From: Massilia sp. PDC64
Lineage (GTDB): Bacteria > Pseudomonadota > Gammaproteobacteria > Burkholderiales > Burkholderiaceae_D
Reading direction: 5' to 3'
Assembly: GCF_900101265.1 (NCBI RefSeq)
Contig: NZ_FMZS01000010.1
Location: forward strand, 124,001-188,000
DNA length: 64,000 bases
Under the pieces are notes generated by a model. It made no database searches and was not told the DNA's origin. It saw only the letters and a list, made by a program, of their open reading frames with translations. The position numbers were made by a program, and so were the translations under genes. Positions 8,188 to 16,325 of this stretch are shown here, one piece after another. Every line of letters starts with the position of its first letter. Positions within the stretch are counted from its first letter, which is position 1.

Positions 8188-9273
8188 ATGAAAACATTCC
8201 TGCAACCGCACCTGCGCCCGCTCGCCGGCGCCATGCTCGCCGGCGCCTGCCTGGCCGCTACGGGCGCCGCCGCGGCGGGGCCCACCTTTCGACTCGAAAA
8301 AGTCGTGACCATTCCCGGCGGCGATTCCGGCTGGGACTATCCGTCGCTCGACGCGCGCCGCAACCGCATGTTCATCGCCCACCGCGACGAAGGCCTGCAC
8401 GTGTACGACATCCGCTCGGGCAAGGTGATCCGCACGCTGGCCCAGTCGGCGGGCGCCAACACGTCGGCGCTGGCGCCCGAGTTCGACCTCGGCATCGTGG
8501 GCACCCGGGACGGCCATGTCGTCGTGTTCAGGCTGTCCACCCTGGCGACGCTGGCGCGCTACAAGAGCGAGACCGACGGCTTCGACGGCGCCGCCTACGA
8601 CCCGGTCAGCAAGCGTATCGCCATCGTCGGCGAGGCTGATGAAGACACGAAGCAGACGCCCGTGCTGCTGTTCGACGCCCGCACCGGCAAGCCCGTCGGC
8701 AAGGTCGTCGTGGACAGCATCAAGGTCGATGCGCCGCGGGCGGACAACCAGGGCAATATCTGGATGCCGCTGCGCGACCGCGCCGCGCTCGCGCGCGTGG
8801 ACGTGCGCACGATGCGGCTGGCCGCGACCGTGCCGCTCGATCCGGCCTGCCGCAAGCCGGCGGCGCTGGAGCTGGATCGCCCCGACCGGCGCATCTACGT
8901 CGGCTGCCGCGGCGACGAGCAGACCGCACCGCGCCTGCTCGTCGTGGACGCGGACGATGCACGGACGATCGCCGCGGTGCCGATCGGGCGCGGCGTGGAC
9001 GAGGTGATGTACGACGCGCGCCGCGGCCAGATCATGACGGCCAACGGCGAAGACGGCAGCCTGTCGGTGATCGCCAAGCAGTCCGCCGACCGCTACCAGG
9101 CCGTGGAGACCATCGGCACGCGGCCCCTTGCGCGCACCGGTGTCCTCGACGAACGGACCGGCAAGATCTATCTCGTCAACGCCCAGTACTACAAACGGGC
9201 CGGCGACGGCGGCGACGAGGACAGCCTGCACTTCGTGCCCGGCACCTTCAGCGTGCTGACCTACACGCGCTAG
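8188..9273 (+). CDS. Periplasmic YncE-like beta-propeller protein
   Basis: 361 aa. RBS GGAGACGAC precedes the ATG. Signal peptide MKTFLQPHLRPLAGAMLAGACLAATGAAAAG, then repeated four-strand blades typical of YncE/40-residue YVTN propellers: GLHVYDIRSGKVIRTLAQS, GHVVVFRLSTLATLARYKS, PVLLFDARTGKPVGKVVV, LLVVDADDARTIAAVPIGRGVDEVMYDARRGQIMTANGEDGSLSVIAK. No enzyme motif is evident. Family members are periplasmic binding or scaffolding proteins of mostly unknown role. It is the last gene of the exported-protein run that includes the two barrel-like proteins, which suggests a shared envelope function. Confidence 0.82.
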   Translation: MKTFLQPHLRPLAGAMLAGACLAATGAAAAGPTFRLEKVVTIPGGDSGWDYPSLDARRNRMFIAHRDEGLHVYDIRSGKVIRTLAQSAGANTSALAPEFDLGIVGTRDGHVVVFRLSTLATLARYKSETDGFDGAAYDPVSKRIAIVGEADEDTKQTPVLLFDARTGKPVGKVVVDSIKVDAPRADNQGNIWMPLRDRAALARVDVRTMRLAATVPLDPACRKPAALELDRPDRRIYVGCRGDEQTAPRLLVVDADDARTIAAVPIGRGVDEVMYDARRGQIMTANGEDGSLSVIAKQSADRYQAVETIGTRPLARTGVLDERTGKIYLVNAQYYKRAGDGGDEDSLHFVPGTFSVLTYTR

Positions 9274-9325
9274 TCCGGCGAAAAACAGTTCTTTTCGGGG
9301 TGGCGTGTACTAGAATGAAACCATC

Positions 9326-11812
9326 ATGGACGACGGCACGTCACTCGACGAAGCAAGAGCACAGGAGACGAAGGCATTTGCCCACGCCGGCATGCCCATG
9401 ATGATCTTCGACCTGGCGACCGGCCGGTGTGTCGCGGCGAATCCGGCCGCCGACCGGGCCTATGGCTACCATTCCGACGAATGGAAGGCAGTCGCGCTGT
9501 CCGACATCTGCGATGTGCATGCTGCCCCTGGGCTGGAAGCGCAACTCCACGGCGGCAGTGACGCACCGCCGGGGCCACCGGACATCATCGCGCAACGCCG
9601 GCGCGACGGGAGCTCCTTCTGGGCAGCGGCAACGCTGGCGCCTATCGACGCCCCGCGGCGCCATGTGTTGCTGTGCGTGCAGGACGTGACCCAACAGCAG
9701 GACATGCTGACCGACCTGTCCGTGATGCGCGAACATTGCGCGCTGGCACAGGAATTGAGCGGGGTGGGACACTGTGTCCTCGAACTCAGGCGCAAGCGGC
9801 AGACCTGGTCCGCGCAGCAATACCGTAACTTCGGATTGCAGGTCGGCGACCTGCCGGAAGACCTGGCGGGCGCGATCGACGCATGGGTCGGCTGTTTGCG
9901 TGAATCCGACCGCGCACGCGCCGCCGCGGCGATCCATGCGTGCATCGACGCCGGCACGCCCTTCGATACCGAATGGCGGGTATGCTGGCCCGACGGCAGC
10001 GAACGCATCGTGCGCGTCGAGGCGACACGCAAGGACGAGCCCGATGGTACCCCGGGCGCCTTCGTATGCGCCAGCCTGGATCTCACGGAGCGCCGGCGCG
10101 TCGAGGAAAGCCTGCGCCAGACCCGGATCGATCTCTCGGCAACACAGCGGATCGCCCGGATCGGCACCTGGATGGTCGACTTTAGCAGGGGCACCGCATA
10201 CATGAAGTCCGACGAAATGCGCAAGGTGTTCGGTTTCAGCGAGTGCGAGGTGCCGCTCGCCCTGCTGAACGCCCGCATCCATCCGGACGACCTGCCGCTG
10301 GTCGAGGCCGCCCGCGCTGCGTGCCTGGCGAATCCGGGGACGCGCTATCACGTGCAATTCCGCGTGGTGCCGCGGCCCGGTGAGTTGTACTACCTGGAAA
10401 GCCAGGCCGAGGTGCAGACCGATGCCGCAGGCAAGGCGGTGCGCATGGTGGGGTACTCGCGCGATATTACCGAGGCCAGGCTGGCGCAACTGGAAATCCA
10501 GCGGCTTGCCTACCACGACGAGGTCACCGGCCTGATGAACCAGGTGGCCCTGCGCCGTCACCTGGACCGGTCGATCGCGCTCGACTCGCCCGATTTCGTA
10601 CCGCTGGCGCTGCTGCTGATCGACGTGGCCCGGTTCGAGGACATCTGCCTGACCCTCGGCCATGGCAATGCCGACGTCCTGCTCAAGGCCGTCTCCGAGC
10701 GCATCGCAGGCGCGCTCGACGACGGCGTCCAGGTGGCGCGCCTCGGCGGTTCCCAGTTCGCGGTGGTGCTGTCCGGCGCCAGCGCCTACGACTCGAAACC
10801 CCGCGCGCGCGCCTTGCTGCACGCGTTCGAACAGCCGTTCCAGGTCGCCGGCGTCCAGTACGACATCAGCGTGCACATCGGCATCGCATTGTGTCCCGGA
10901 CACGCGGCGGATACGGCCACCCTGATGCGCAAGGCGCATGTCGCCGTGTTCCGGGCGCGCCAGATCGGTACCGACGTCCTCGTGTACGACCCGGGAGACG
11001 ACCCCTACCATCCCGACCGCCTGGCCCTGCTCGGGGAATTCCGCAAGGCCATCCACGACGGACAGATCGAACTGTATTGCCAGCCGAAGGTCGAGATCCG
11101 CACCAACGAGGTCACCGGTGTGGAAGCACTGGTGCGCTGGCGCCATCCGCGCCTCGGCATGGTCCAGCCCGCGCTGTTCGTGCCGCTGATCGAGGACACG
11201 GAACTGATCCACGTGCTGACCCGCCACATGCTGCAAGCCGCCGTACGCCAGTACTTCGCCTGGGCACGCGAAGGATTGCGCATCCCGCTGGCGGTCAACG
11301 TATCGCCACGCAACCTGCTGTCGCCGGATCTCGTCCCCAACCTCGAAGCGCTCCTGCACACCTGGGGCGGGAGCGCGGACTGGCTCGGGCTCGAAATCAC
11401 CGAAAGCAGCCTGATCACGGATCCGGAGGCCTCGCTCGCGGAGCTGGCGGCGCTGAGCGGCAAGGGATTCCGCCTGTTCATCGACGATTTCGGCACGGGC
11501 TACTCGTCGCTCGGCTACCTGACCAGGATGCCGGTCGACGTCATCAAGATCGACCATGGTTTCACGATGCGGATGCTGGAGGACCCGCGTGCGGCGGCGA
11601 TCGTCAAGTCCACCATCGAACTGGCCCATAACCTGGGGATGACGGTCGTCGCGGAGGGCACGTCGAGCCGGGAGATCTGGGATGCGCTCGCCGCGTATGG
11701 CTGCGACGAAGCACAGGGCTTCTATGTCGCCGAGCCGTTTCCCGCCGCCGGCCTCGGCGCCTGGCTCGAGAGCACCGGCCGCCGCGTTTGTACGCCGGCA
11801 GGGGCGGTCTGA
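9326..11812 (+). CDS. PAS-GGDEF-EAL c-di-GMP signalling protein, probably a phosphodiesterase
   Basis: 828 aa, no membrane segments. Order: N-terminal PAS (about residues 12-130), a second PAS (about 140-260), a third PAS/PAC (about 265-385, ending RMVGYSRDITEA), GGDEF domain (about 395-560) and EAL domain (about 570-820). The GGDEF active site reads GGSQF (starting at residue 474), so cyclase activity is unlikely; such domains often bind GTP and regulate the EAL partner. The EAL domain keeps VEALVRWRHP (EAL at 600-602), NVSPRNL, LEITESSL, IDDFGTGYSSLGYL (DD near 720), the Lys of VIKID, and the Glu of VVAEGT, so c-di-GMP hydrolysis is expected. It is monocistronic; a weak TAGAAT -10-like element lies just upstream. 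Confidence 0.93.
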   Translation: MDDGTSLDEARAQETKAFAHAGMPMMIFDLATGRCVAANPAADRAYGYHSDEWKAVALSDICDVHAAPGLEAQLHGGSDAPPGPPDIIAQRRRDGSSFWAAATLAPIDAPRRHVLLCVQDVTQQQDMLTDLSVMREHCALAQELSGVGHCVLELRRKRQTWSAQQYRNFGLQVGDLPEDLAGAIDAWVGCLRESDRARAAAAIHACIDAGTPFDTEWRVCWPDGSERIVRVEATRKDEPDGTPGAFVCASLDLTERRRVEESLRQTRIDLSATQRIARIGTWMVDFSRGTAYMKSDEMRKVFGFSECEVPLALLNARIHPDDLPLVEAARAACLANPGTRYHVQFRVVPRPGELYYLESQAEVQTDAAGKAVRMVGYSRDITEARLAQLEIQRLAYHDEVTGLMNQVALRRHLDRSIALDSPDFVPLALLLIDVARFEDICLTLGHGNADVLLKAVSERIAGALDDGVQVARLGGSQFAVVLSGASAYDSKPRARALLHAFEQPFQVAGVQYDISVHIGIALCPGHAADTATLMRKAHVAVFRARQIGTDVLVYDPGDDPYHPDRLALLGEFRKAIHDGQIELYCQPKVEIRTNEVTGVEALVRWRHPRLGMVQPALFVPLIEDTELIHVLTRHMLQAAVRQYFAWAREGLRIPLAVNVSPRNLLSPDLVPNLEALLHTWGGSADWLGLEITESSLITDPEASLAELAALSGKGFRLFIDDFGTGYSSLGYLTRMPVDVIKIDHGFTMRMLEDPRAAAIVKSTIELAHNLGMTVVAEGTSSREIWDALAAYGCDEAQGFYVAEPFPAAGLGAWLESTGRRVCTPAGAV

Positions 11813-11833
11813 CGGGCTGGCCGACGCTGGGCA

Positions 11834-11876
11834 TTGCATACTGCTCATTGCGCCCATGCAAACATTTCACCGCAGC
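11834..11876 (+). promoter_or_regulatory. Regulatory element copy A (TTGCATRCTGCTCAT-N17-TTCACCGCAGC) upstream of the DUF4863 gene
   Basis: TTGCATACTGCTCAT (11834-11848), 17 bases, then TTCACCGCAGC (11866-11876), 49 bases before the ATG at 11926. The same two blocks with the same 17-base spacing occur at 13486-13528, and a partial third copy at 18835-18864. Within this copy TTGCAT (11834) and ATGCAA (11856-11861) form a perfect inverted repeat. The first block resembles the NahR/NodD-type LysR box as I remember it (ATTCANNCTNNTGAT). Inferred to be bound by the LysR protein encoded at 12464-13429. Confidence 0.6.
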
Positions 11877-11925
11877 GTGGCCGCACGCCATGCGAACATG
11901 GTTTCGTCACTTAAAAGGAGAAATC

Positions 11926-12459
11926 ATGGATGCAAAAGCGCGTTTGATCGCACGTAGTGCGGCTTTTCTGCACGAAGTCAAAAACAAGACGGCGGGCGCG
12001 GAACTCGAACACTGGCTCAACGATACGTACGGTCCTGGCAGCGCGCTGTACGACGAGCTGGCGGCCCTGATCAAGACCGGCGTGGAAGAGGGCTGGGCCG
12101 CCAACGTCGAGATCGCCGGCCCGCGCTACCGTCGCAGCCGGCTGGCCGAGCCGAGCGCCGCGACCGACTTCTTCAGCATCACGGCCGTCTACATGGACAG
12201 CATGCCCGGCGGCCATGGCGATACCGCCGACGTGTTCCGCGGCGACTATCACTCCCATCCGTACGGCGAATTGAACATGGTGATTCCGGTGACGCCGGGC
12301 GCACAGCTGGCCGGGCCGCTCGGCTGGCGCGGGGCCGGCTGGACGGCGCCGGCGCCCGGCAGCCATCACTACCCGGAAGCGCGGGGCGGCGCCGTGATCG
12401 CGCTGTTCTACCTGCCGGCAGGGCGGATTGCCTACGACGTCAAGCCGCCGGCCGTTTGA
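11926..12459 (+). CDS. pnbB: DUF4863 family protein, probable 4-hydroxylaminobenzoate lyase
   Basis: 177 aa, cytoplasmic. ATG chosen for AAAGGAG upstream. The C-terminal half is a cupin-like core with the metal-binding look FRGDYHSHPYGELNMVIP, then GWRGAGWTAPAPGSHHYPEARGGAVIALFYLPAGRIAYD, which I recognise as the DUF4863/PnbB family. Known reaction of PnbB: 4-hydroxylaminobenzoate to protocatechuate plus ammonia, the second step of 4-nitrobenzoate degradation. It converges on a NodD-like LysR gene (5 bases between the stops), and a nitroreductase that could supply the substrate is encoded about 6 kb away under a similar upstream element. Assignment is from motif memory plus context; a related hydroxylaminoarene lyase is possible. 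Confidence 0.72.
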   Translation: MDAKARLIARSAAFLHEVKNKTAGAELEHWLNDTYGPGSALYDELAALIKTGVEEGWAANVEIAGPRYRRSRLAEPSAATDFFSITAVYMDSMPGGHGDTADVFRGDYHSHPYGELNMVIPVTPGAQLAGPLGWRGAGWTAPAPGSHHYPEARGGAVIALFYLPAGRIAYDVKPPAV

Positions 12460-12463
12460 TCGT

Positions 12464-13429
12464 TCAGAGCGAAAGGCCCGGCGTCAGCCGGGCGAGCCGC
12501 TCGCGGAACCAGGCATGCGCGGGATCGGCATCGTTGCGTTCGTGCCAGACGGCGTGCACCTCGACCGGACGCGGCGCGTAGGGCGGCGCGACGCTGTACA
12601 AATCGTGTTCGCGTGCGAACAGCCGGCCCAGCGGGGACGGCAGCAGGGCCAGCATGTCGCTCGTCCGCAACAGCGTGGGGACCGCCAGCGCGTGCGCCAC
12701 CTGCATGCGGAAGCGGGGCGTGTCCGGCGCCAGCGCATCGACCAGGGATTGGCGGTCGAACATTTCGGACTGGCGCGCGAGGCCCCGCTCGGCGATGTAG
12801 CCGTCGACTGCCCCTTCCTCGGAGCCTCCCAGCGACACCGCCAGCAATGGATAGTCCAGCAGTGCCTTGTTGTCCAGGACCTGGTCGCGCAGGGGATGGG
12901 ACTGGCGCATCACCAGGCTGTCGACCTGTGTCCACAAGCGCATCGCGCGGAACCGTGCGGGTATCTCGGCATAGACGCCGATGGCGAGGTCGATCCTGCC
13001 CAGGTCGATCTGGCCCGCCAGGTCGATCCGCGTCGAGGGACGGACGACGAGATTGGCGAACGGCGCCTGTTCGTCCAGGTCGGTGCCGAGCGCACCCAGC
13101 AACAGGACCGTGATGTAATCGGTCGCGGCGACCACGAACTCGCGGCCCGTGGTCGCCGGCTCGAACGGTTCGCCGCCGATCGCCTCGCCGATCTGGTGCA
13201 GCGCGTTGCGCAGCGGGCCGGCCATCGCCATGGCGCGCGGCGTGGGGACCATGCCGGCCGCGCTGCGGACGAACAGGTCGTCGTCGATGGCGTAACGCAG
13301 GCGCGACAGCGCGTGGCTGATCGCGGACTGGCTCAGGTTCAGTCGTTTCGCCGCGCGCAGCAGGTTGCGCTCCTCGAACACCACATTGAAGACACGCAGA
13401 AGGTTCAGGTCGATTCGATCGAGATTCAT
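12464..13429 (-). CDS. LysR-family regulator, NodD/NahR/PnbR-like
   Basis: 321 aa. I chose the ATG at 13429 because it begins MNLDRIDLNLLRVFNVVFEE, the standard N-terminus of the NodD/NahR/NtdR branch; the open frame further upstream carries no family sequence. Winged HTH at residues 5-65 (RNLLRAAKRLNLSQSAISHALSRLRY), then the LysR effector-binding domain. This branch senses aromatic acids and nitroarenes. It sits between the putative lyase gene (convergent) and the methyltransferase gene (divergent), with the element copy B in its upstream region, so autoregulation is plausible. Confidence 0.9.
   Translation of the reverse strand: MNLDRIDLNLLRVFNVVFEERNLLRAAKRLNLSQSAISHALSRLRYAIDDDLFVRSAAGMVPTPRAMAMAGPLRNALHQIGEAIGGEPFEPATTGREFVVAATDYITVLLLGALGTDLDEQAPFANLVVRPSTRIDLAGQIDLGRIDLAIGVYAEIPARFRAMRLWTQVDSLVMRQSHPLRDQVLDNKALLDYPLLAVSLGGSEEGAVDGYIAERGLARQSEMFDRQSLVDALAPDTPRFRMQVAHALAVPTLLRTSDMLALLPSPLGRLFAREHDLYSVAPPYAPRPVEVHAVWHERNDADPAHAWFRERLARLTPGLSL
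12476..12493 (-). terminator. Hairpin at the convergent ends of the lyase and LysR genes
   Basis: GCCCGG (12476-12481) and CCGGGC (12488-12493), loop of 6. It lies inside the last codons of the LysR gene. Read on the minus strand it is followed by CTTTCGCTCT, a weak T-run, so it could end LysR transcription and block read-through from either side. Moderate evidence only. Confidence 0.35.
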
Positions 13430-13485
13430 GGCTATCGTTCCGGTGATCCTGGTGGGATTGTAATTCGGGACAGCCGCGTCTGGTG

Positions 13486-13528
13486 TTGCATGCTGCTCAT
13501 GTTGCACTTGTAGAAGATTCACCGCAGC
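13486..13528 (+). promoter_or_regulatory. Regulatory element copy B between LysR and methyltransferase genes
   Basis: TTGCATGCTGCTCAT (13486-13500), 17 bases, TTCACCGCAGC (13518-13528). Fourteen of 15 and 11 of 11 bases match copy A with identical spacing, and a looser match continues for about 25 bases (CCATGC-A-CAT at 13540-13551 against 11888-11899). The end of the element is 53 bases before the ATG at 13582 and its start is 57 bases from the LysR ATG, so it could serve both directions. Likely target of the LysR encoded next to it. Confidence 0.62.
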
Positions 13529-13581
13529 CCCGGCAGGTGCCATGCCATCATATTGCTCCTCGGCTAGAACGAATCCCATCG

Positions 13582-14166
13582 ATGTCCTGGTCCCTTGTTC
13601 CCCTGCTGCATGCCATCGTGTTCGGTGGCGTGGCCGGCGCGGCACGGCTCGTGCTCGTCCGGCGCCGCCTCGGCACGTCGCCGCTCGCCCTGGGCGCGGG
13701 CGACTCGGCGCGCGACTTCACTGCCCGCTGCTTTTACGCCTGGCTGCCCCTGGCCGATTTTTGCTACCTGCTCGTCGAGGCCATCGCCGGCCTGCCCGGT
13801 CCAGCGCTGTGGAAGGGCGACGCGGTGCGCATCGCGGGCGTGGTCCTGCTTGTCGCCGGCCTGGGCTGGGTCGCGTACGCGCAGGCCGCCATGGGCAGCG
13901 ACTGGCGCATGGGCGTGGACGACGGCGCGCGCGGGCAGCTGTGTACGCGCGGCCCGTTCGCCCGCTCGCGCCATCCCGTGTACCTGGGCATACGGGTCAC
14001 GATGCTGGGCCAGCTCCTCGTCGTCGGCACCTGGCCCGCGCTGTGCCTGTGGGCCATCGAGGAATTGCTGGTCCAGGTCCAGGCCAGGTTCGAGGAGGAC
14101 GCCATGGTGGCGCGTTTCGGCGGCGCGTACCAGGCATATCGTGCAACCGTCCGGCGCTGGCTCTAG
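13582..14166 (+). CDS. Membrane methyltransferase, isoprenylcysteine/phospholipid methyltransferase family
   Basis: 194 aa integral membrane protein. The start at 13582 gives an N-terminal helix (WSLVPLLHAIVFGGVAGAARLVL). Four to five hydrophobic segments are visible. The C-terminal SAM-binding hallmark of the ICMT/PEMT family is present: TRGPFARSRHPVYLGI (about residues 133-148), Trp and Glu in WPALCLWAIEELLVQ, and RFEEDAMVARFGGAYQAYRATVRRWL at the end. The physiological acceptor is unknown for bacterial members of this type. The gene is preceded by regulatory element copy B and followed 38 bases later by the FMN reductase gene, so it is probably part of the aromatic-response regulon, where a membrane role under nitroaromatic stress is conceivable. 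Confidence 0.83.
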   Translation: MSWSLVPLLHAIVFGGVAGAARLVLVRRRLGTSPLALGAGDSARDFTARCFYAWLPLADFCYLLVEAIAGLPGPALWKGDAVRIAGVVLLVAGLGWVAYAQAAMGSDWRMGVDDGARGQLCTRGPFARSRHPVYLGIRVTMLGQLLVVGTWPALCLWAIEELLVQVQARFEEDAMVARFGGAYQAYRATVRRWL

Positions 14167-14204
14167 GCGGCGCCATTGATCAATCCTGAGAAGAAAGGAA
14201 CCCC

Positions 14205-14759
14205 ATGACAACAAGGAAAATCGCGGTACTGGTCGGCAGTCTGCGCAAGGCATCGTACACCCGGCAGGTCGCGCAGGCGCTGGCCAGCCTGGCGCCGCCG
14301 TCGATCGAGCTGGACATCGTCGAGATCGGCGACCTGCCGCTGTTCGACGAGGACATCGAGAATGCCGGCCCGCCCGCGGCCTGGACCGCATTCCGCGCCA
14401 GGATCCACGCGGCCGACGGTGTGCTGTTTTGTACGCCCGAGTACAACCGGTCGATGCCGGCGGCGCTGAAGAACGCCATCGACGTCGGTTCGCGCCCCTA
14501 TGGACAATCGGCCTGGAGCGGCAAGCCGAGTGCCGTCGTCAGCGTCTCGCAAGGCCTGATGGGCGGCTTCGGGGCCAATCACGCCGTGCGCCAGTGCCTG
14601 GTGTTCCTCAACATGCCCTGCATGCCGGCACCCGAGGCCTATCTCGGCAGCGTTGCCGCGAAATTCGAGGGCGGCGTCCTCGTCGACGAGTCCACGCGTG
14701 CGTTCCTGACGCAATTCGTCCAGGCCTACGCGGGCTGGGTGGAACGGCACGCGGCCTAA
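14205..14759 (+). CDS. NAD(P)H-dependent FMN reductase / quinone reductase
   Basis: 184 aa flavodoxin-fold reductase. FMN phosphate loop VGSLRKASYTRQ at residues 9-20, the FMN isoalloxazine segment CTPEYNRSMPAALKNAIDVGSR (about 75-97) and PSAVVSVSQGLMGGFGANHAVRQCL are all standard for the ChrR/YieF/ArsH-like family. Such enzymes reduce quinones, azo dyes, nitro compounds or chromate using NAD(P)H, in the cytoplasm. RBS AAGAAAGGAA precedes the ATG. Its position downstream of element copy B and near a nitroreductase and AAHS transporter suggests a role in reducing quinoid or nitro intermediates. Confidence 0.9.
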   Translation: MTTRKIAVLVGSLRKASYTRQVAQALASLAPPSIELDIVEIGDLPLFDEDIENAGPPAAWTAFRARIHAADGVLFCTPEYNRSMPAALKNAIDVGSRPYGQSAWSGKPSAVVSVSQGLMGGFGANHAVRQCLVFLNMPCMPAPEAYLGSVAAKFEGGVLVDESTRAFLTQFVQAYAGWVERHAA

Positions 14760-14924
14760 GCCGCCGTCGCGCGCCGGCCGGCGCGCGACATGCACCGTAT
14801 TCACATCGCTGCTGCAAAGGGATCAATTCCTCGCGAGCGCATGCTCTGCCAAAATCGTCTGGCGTTCAATCGCAGCCCGTCACGGGCATTCGATATAAAC
14901 AGTATAAACAGACGAGACGACTCC

Positions 14925-16301
14925 ATGCACAGCCTACATACTTCCCCTGCAACGGTGACCGACAAACCCGTCGACGTCGTTGCCGTGATCGACCGATGCC
15001 GCTTTTCGCCGTTGCAGAGGTGGATCATGTTCCTCAGTTTCCTCGTCATCGCCGTCGACGGCTTCGATACCGTCGCCGTGGGCTATGTCGGCCCCGTGCT
15101 CGCCGCCAAATGGGGCGTGTCCAAGGTCGCGCTGGGGCCGCTGTTCAGTGCCGCGCTGATCGGCCTGGCGATCGGCGCGCTGTTCGCCGGGCCGCTGGGC
15201 GACCGCGCCGGACGCAAGCGCGTCCTGATCGGATCGGTGGCGTTCTTCGGCGTCTGCACGCTGGCGAGCGCCTATGCCGGATCGCTCCAGCAACTGACGG
15301 TGTTGCGGCTGTTGACGGGCCTCGGGCTCGGCGCCGCGATGCCGAACGCGGTCACGCTGCTGTCCGAATACGCGCCGCGCAAGCACCGTTCGTTGCTGGT
15401 GAACGTCATGTTCTGCGGATTCGCGCTCGGCGCATCGGGCGGCGGATTTGCCGCGGCGTGGCTCATTCCCGCATTGGGGTGGCAAAGCGTCTTCGTGATC
15501 GGGGGCGTGGCGCCGATCGTCCTGGCGCTGCTGCTGTTCACCATGCCGGAGTCGCTGACCTTCATGGTCGCGCGCGGCTATCCCGCGGCGCGGATCGGCG
15601 CCGTGCTCGGGCGCATCGACCGGCAGTGCAAGGCATCCCCGGCCGGCTACGCCGTGCCGAAGCAGGAAACGGCGGGCGGCAAGTCGCCCCTGGCCATCCT
15701 GTTCAGCGCGCAGTTCAGGCTGGGTTCCTACCTGCTGTGGCTGACGTATTTCATGGGCCTCGTCGTGTATTACCTGCTGACGAGCTGGATGCCGACGCTG
15801 ATGCGCGAGGCCGGCTTCGATCTCGGGCAGGCCGCCCGCATGACGGCGCTGCTGTCGCTGGGCGCCGGCGTCGGCCCGCTGCTGCTCGGCTGGCTGATGG
15901 ACCGCATGAACCCGTATCGCGTCGTTGCGGTCGGATTTGCACTGGCCGGCTGTTTCGTGTGGCTGGCGGGCGTCACCGTGACGGACGGCGACGTGCTCCC
16001 GTGGGTGATCTTCACGACCGGCACGTTCCTCGCCGGCGCGCTGACGTCGATGCCGGCGATCGCCGCATCCTACTACCCGGTCGCGGCGCGCGCGTCCGGC
16101 GTCGCCTGGATGCTCGGCATCGGCCGGTTCGGCGGCGTCGTCGGCGCGTTCGCCGGCGGACCGCTGCTGGCCGCGGGCCTGGACATCGCCCAGATCATGG
16201 GACTGCTGGCCATCCCGTCCTGCATCGCGGCGGCGGCGCTGCTCGCACAATCGCGCCGCCTCGGCGGCCAGCCGGTCCTGGCGGAACCGGTCCTTCACTG
16301 A
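14925..16301 (+). CDS. MFS transporter, aromatic acid:H+ symporter (AAHS) family
   Basis: 458 aa, 12 predicted membrane helices. The ATG at 14925 (MHSLHTSPATVTDKPVD) is chosen over upstream in-frame ATGs because the family N-terminus begins about here. AAHS signatures: VIAVDGFDTVAVGYVGPVLAAKWGVSK in helix 1 (Asp needed for benzoate-type uptake), GDRAGRKRVLIGS loop 2-3, LTGLGLGAAMPNAVTLLSEYAPRKHRS, and LLGWLMDRMNPYRV loop 8-9. Family members (PcaK, BenK, GalT) import 4-hydroxybenzoate, benzoate, protocatechuate or gallate. Neighbours (FMN reductase, chemoreceptor, nitroreductase, porin) favour an aromatic, perhaps nitroaromatic, acid. The 165-base gap before it contains no clear gene. Confidence 0.93.
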   Translation: MHSLHTSPATVTDKPVDVVAVIDRCRFSPLQRWIMFLSFLVIAVDGFDTVAVGYVGPVLAAKWGVSKVALGPLFSAALIGLAIGALFAGPLGDRAGRKRVLIGSVAFFGVCTLASAYAGSLQQLTVLRLLTGLGLGAAMPNAVTLLSEYAPRKHRSLLVNVMFCGFALGASGGGFAAAWLIPALGWQSVFVIGGVAPIVLALLLFTMPESLTFMVARGYPAARIGAVLGRIDRQCKASPAGYAVPKQETAGGKSPLAILFSAQFRLGSYLLWLTYFMGLVVYYLLTSWMPTLMREAGFDLGQAARMTALLSLGAGVGPLLLGWLMDRMNPYRVVAVGFALAGCFVWLAGVTVTDGDVLPWVIFTTGTFLAGALTSMPAIAASYYPVAARASGVAWMLGIGRFGGVVGAFAGGPLLAAGLDIAQIMGLLAIPSCIAAAALLAQSRRLGGQPVLAEPVLH

Positions 16302-16325
16302 CGCGTCATCGGCGAGGGAATTACC

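Noticed and set aside
9279..9297. CGAAAA...TTTTCG hairpin after the propeller gene as a terminator.
   Set aside because: The stem is only 6 bp and AT-rich, with no T-run following the second arm; too weak to call.
14865..14876. TTCAATCGCAGC upstream of the AAHS transporter as a possible fourth copy of the lyase/nitroreductase regulatory element.
   Set aside because: It resembles the second block, but the first block is not present at the required 17-base spacing, so I do not count it.
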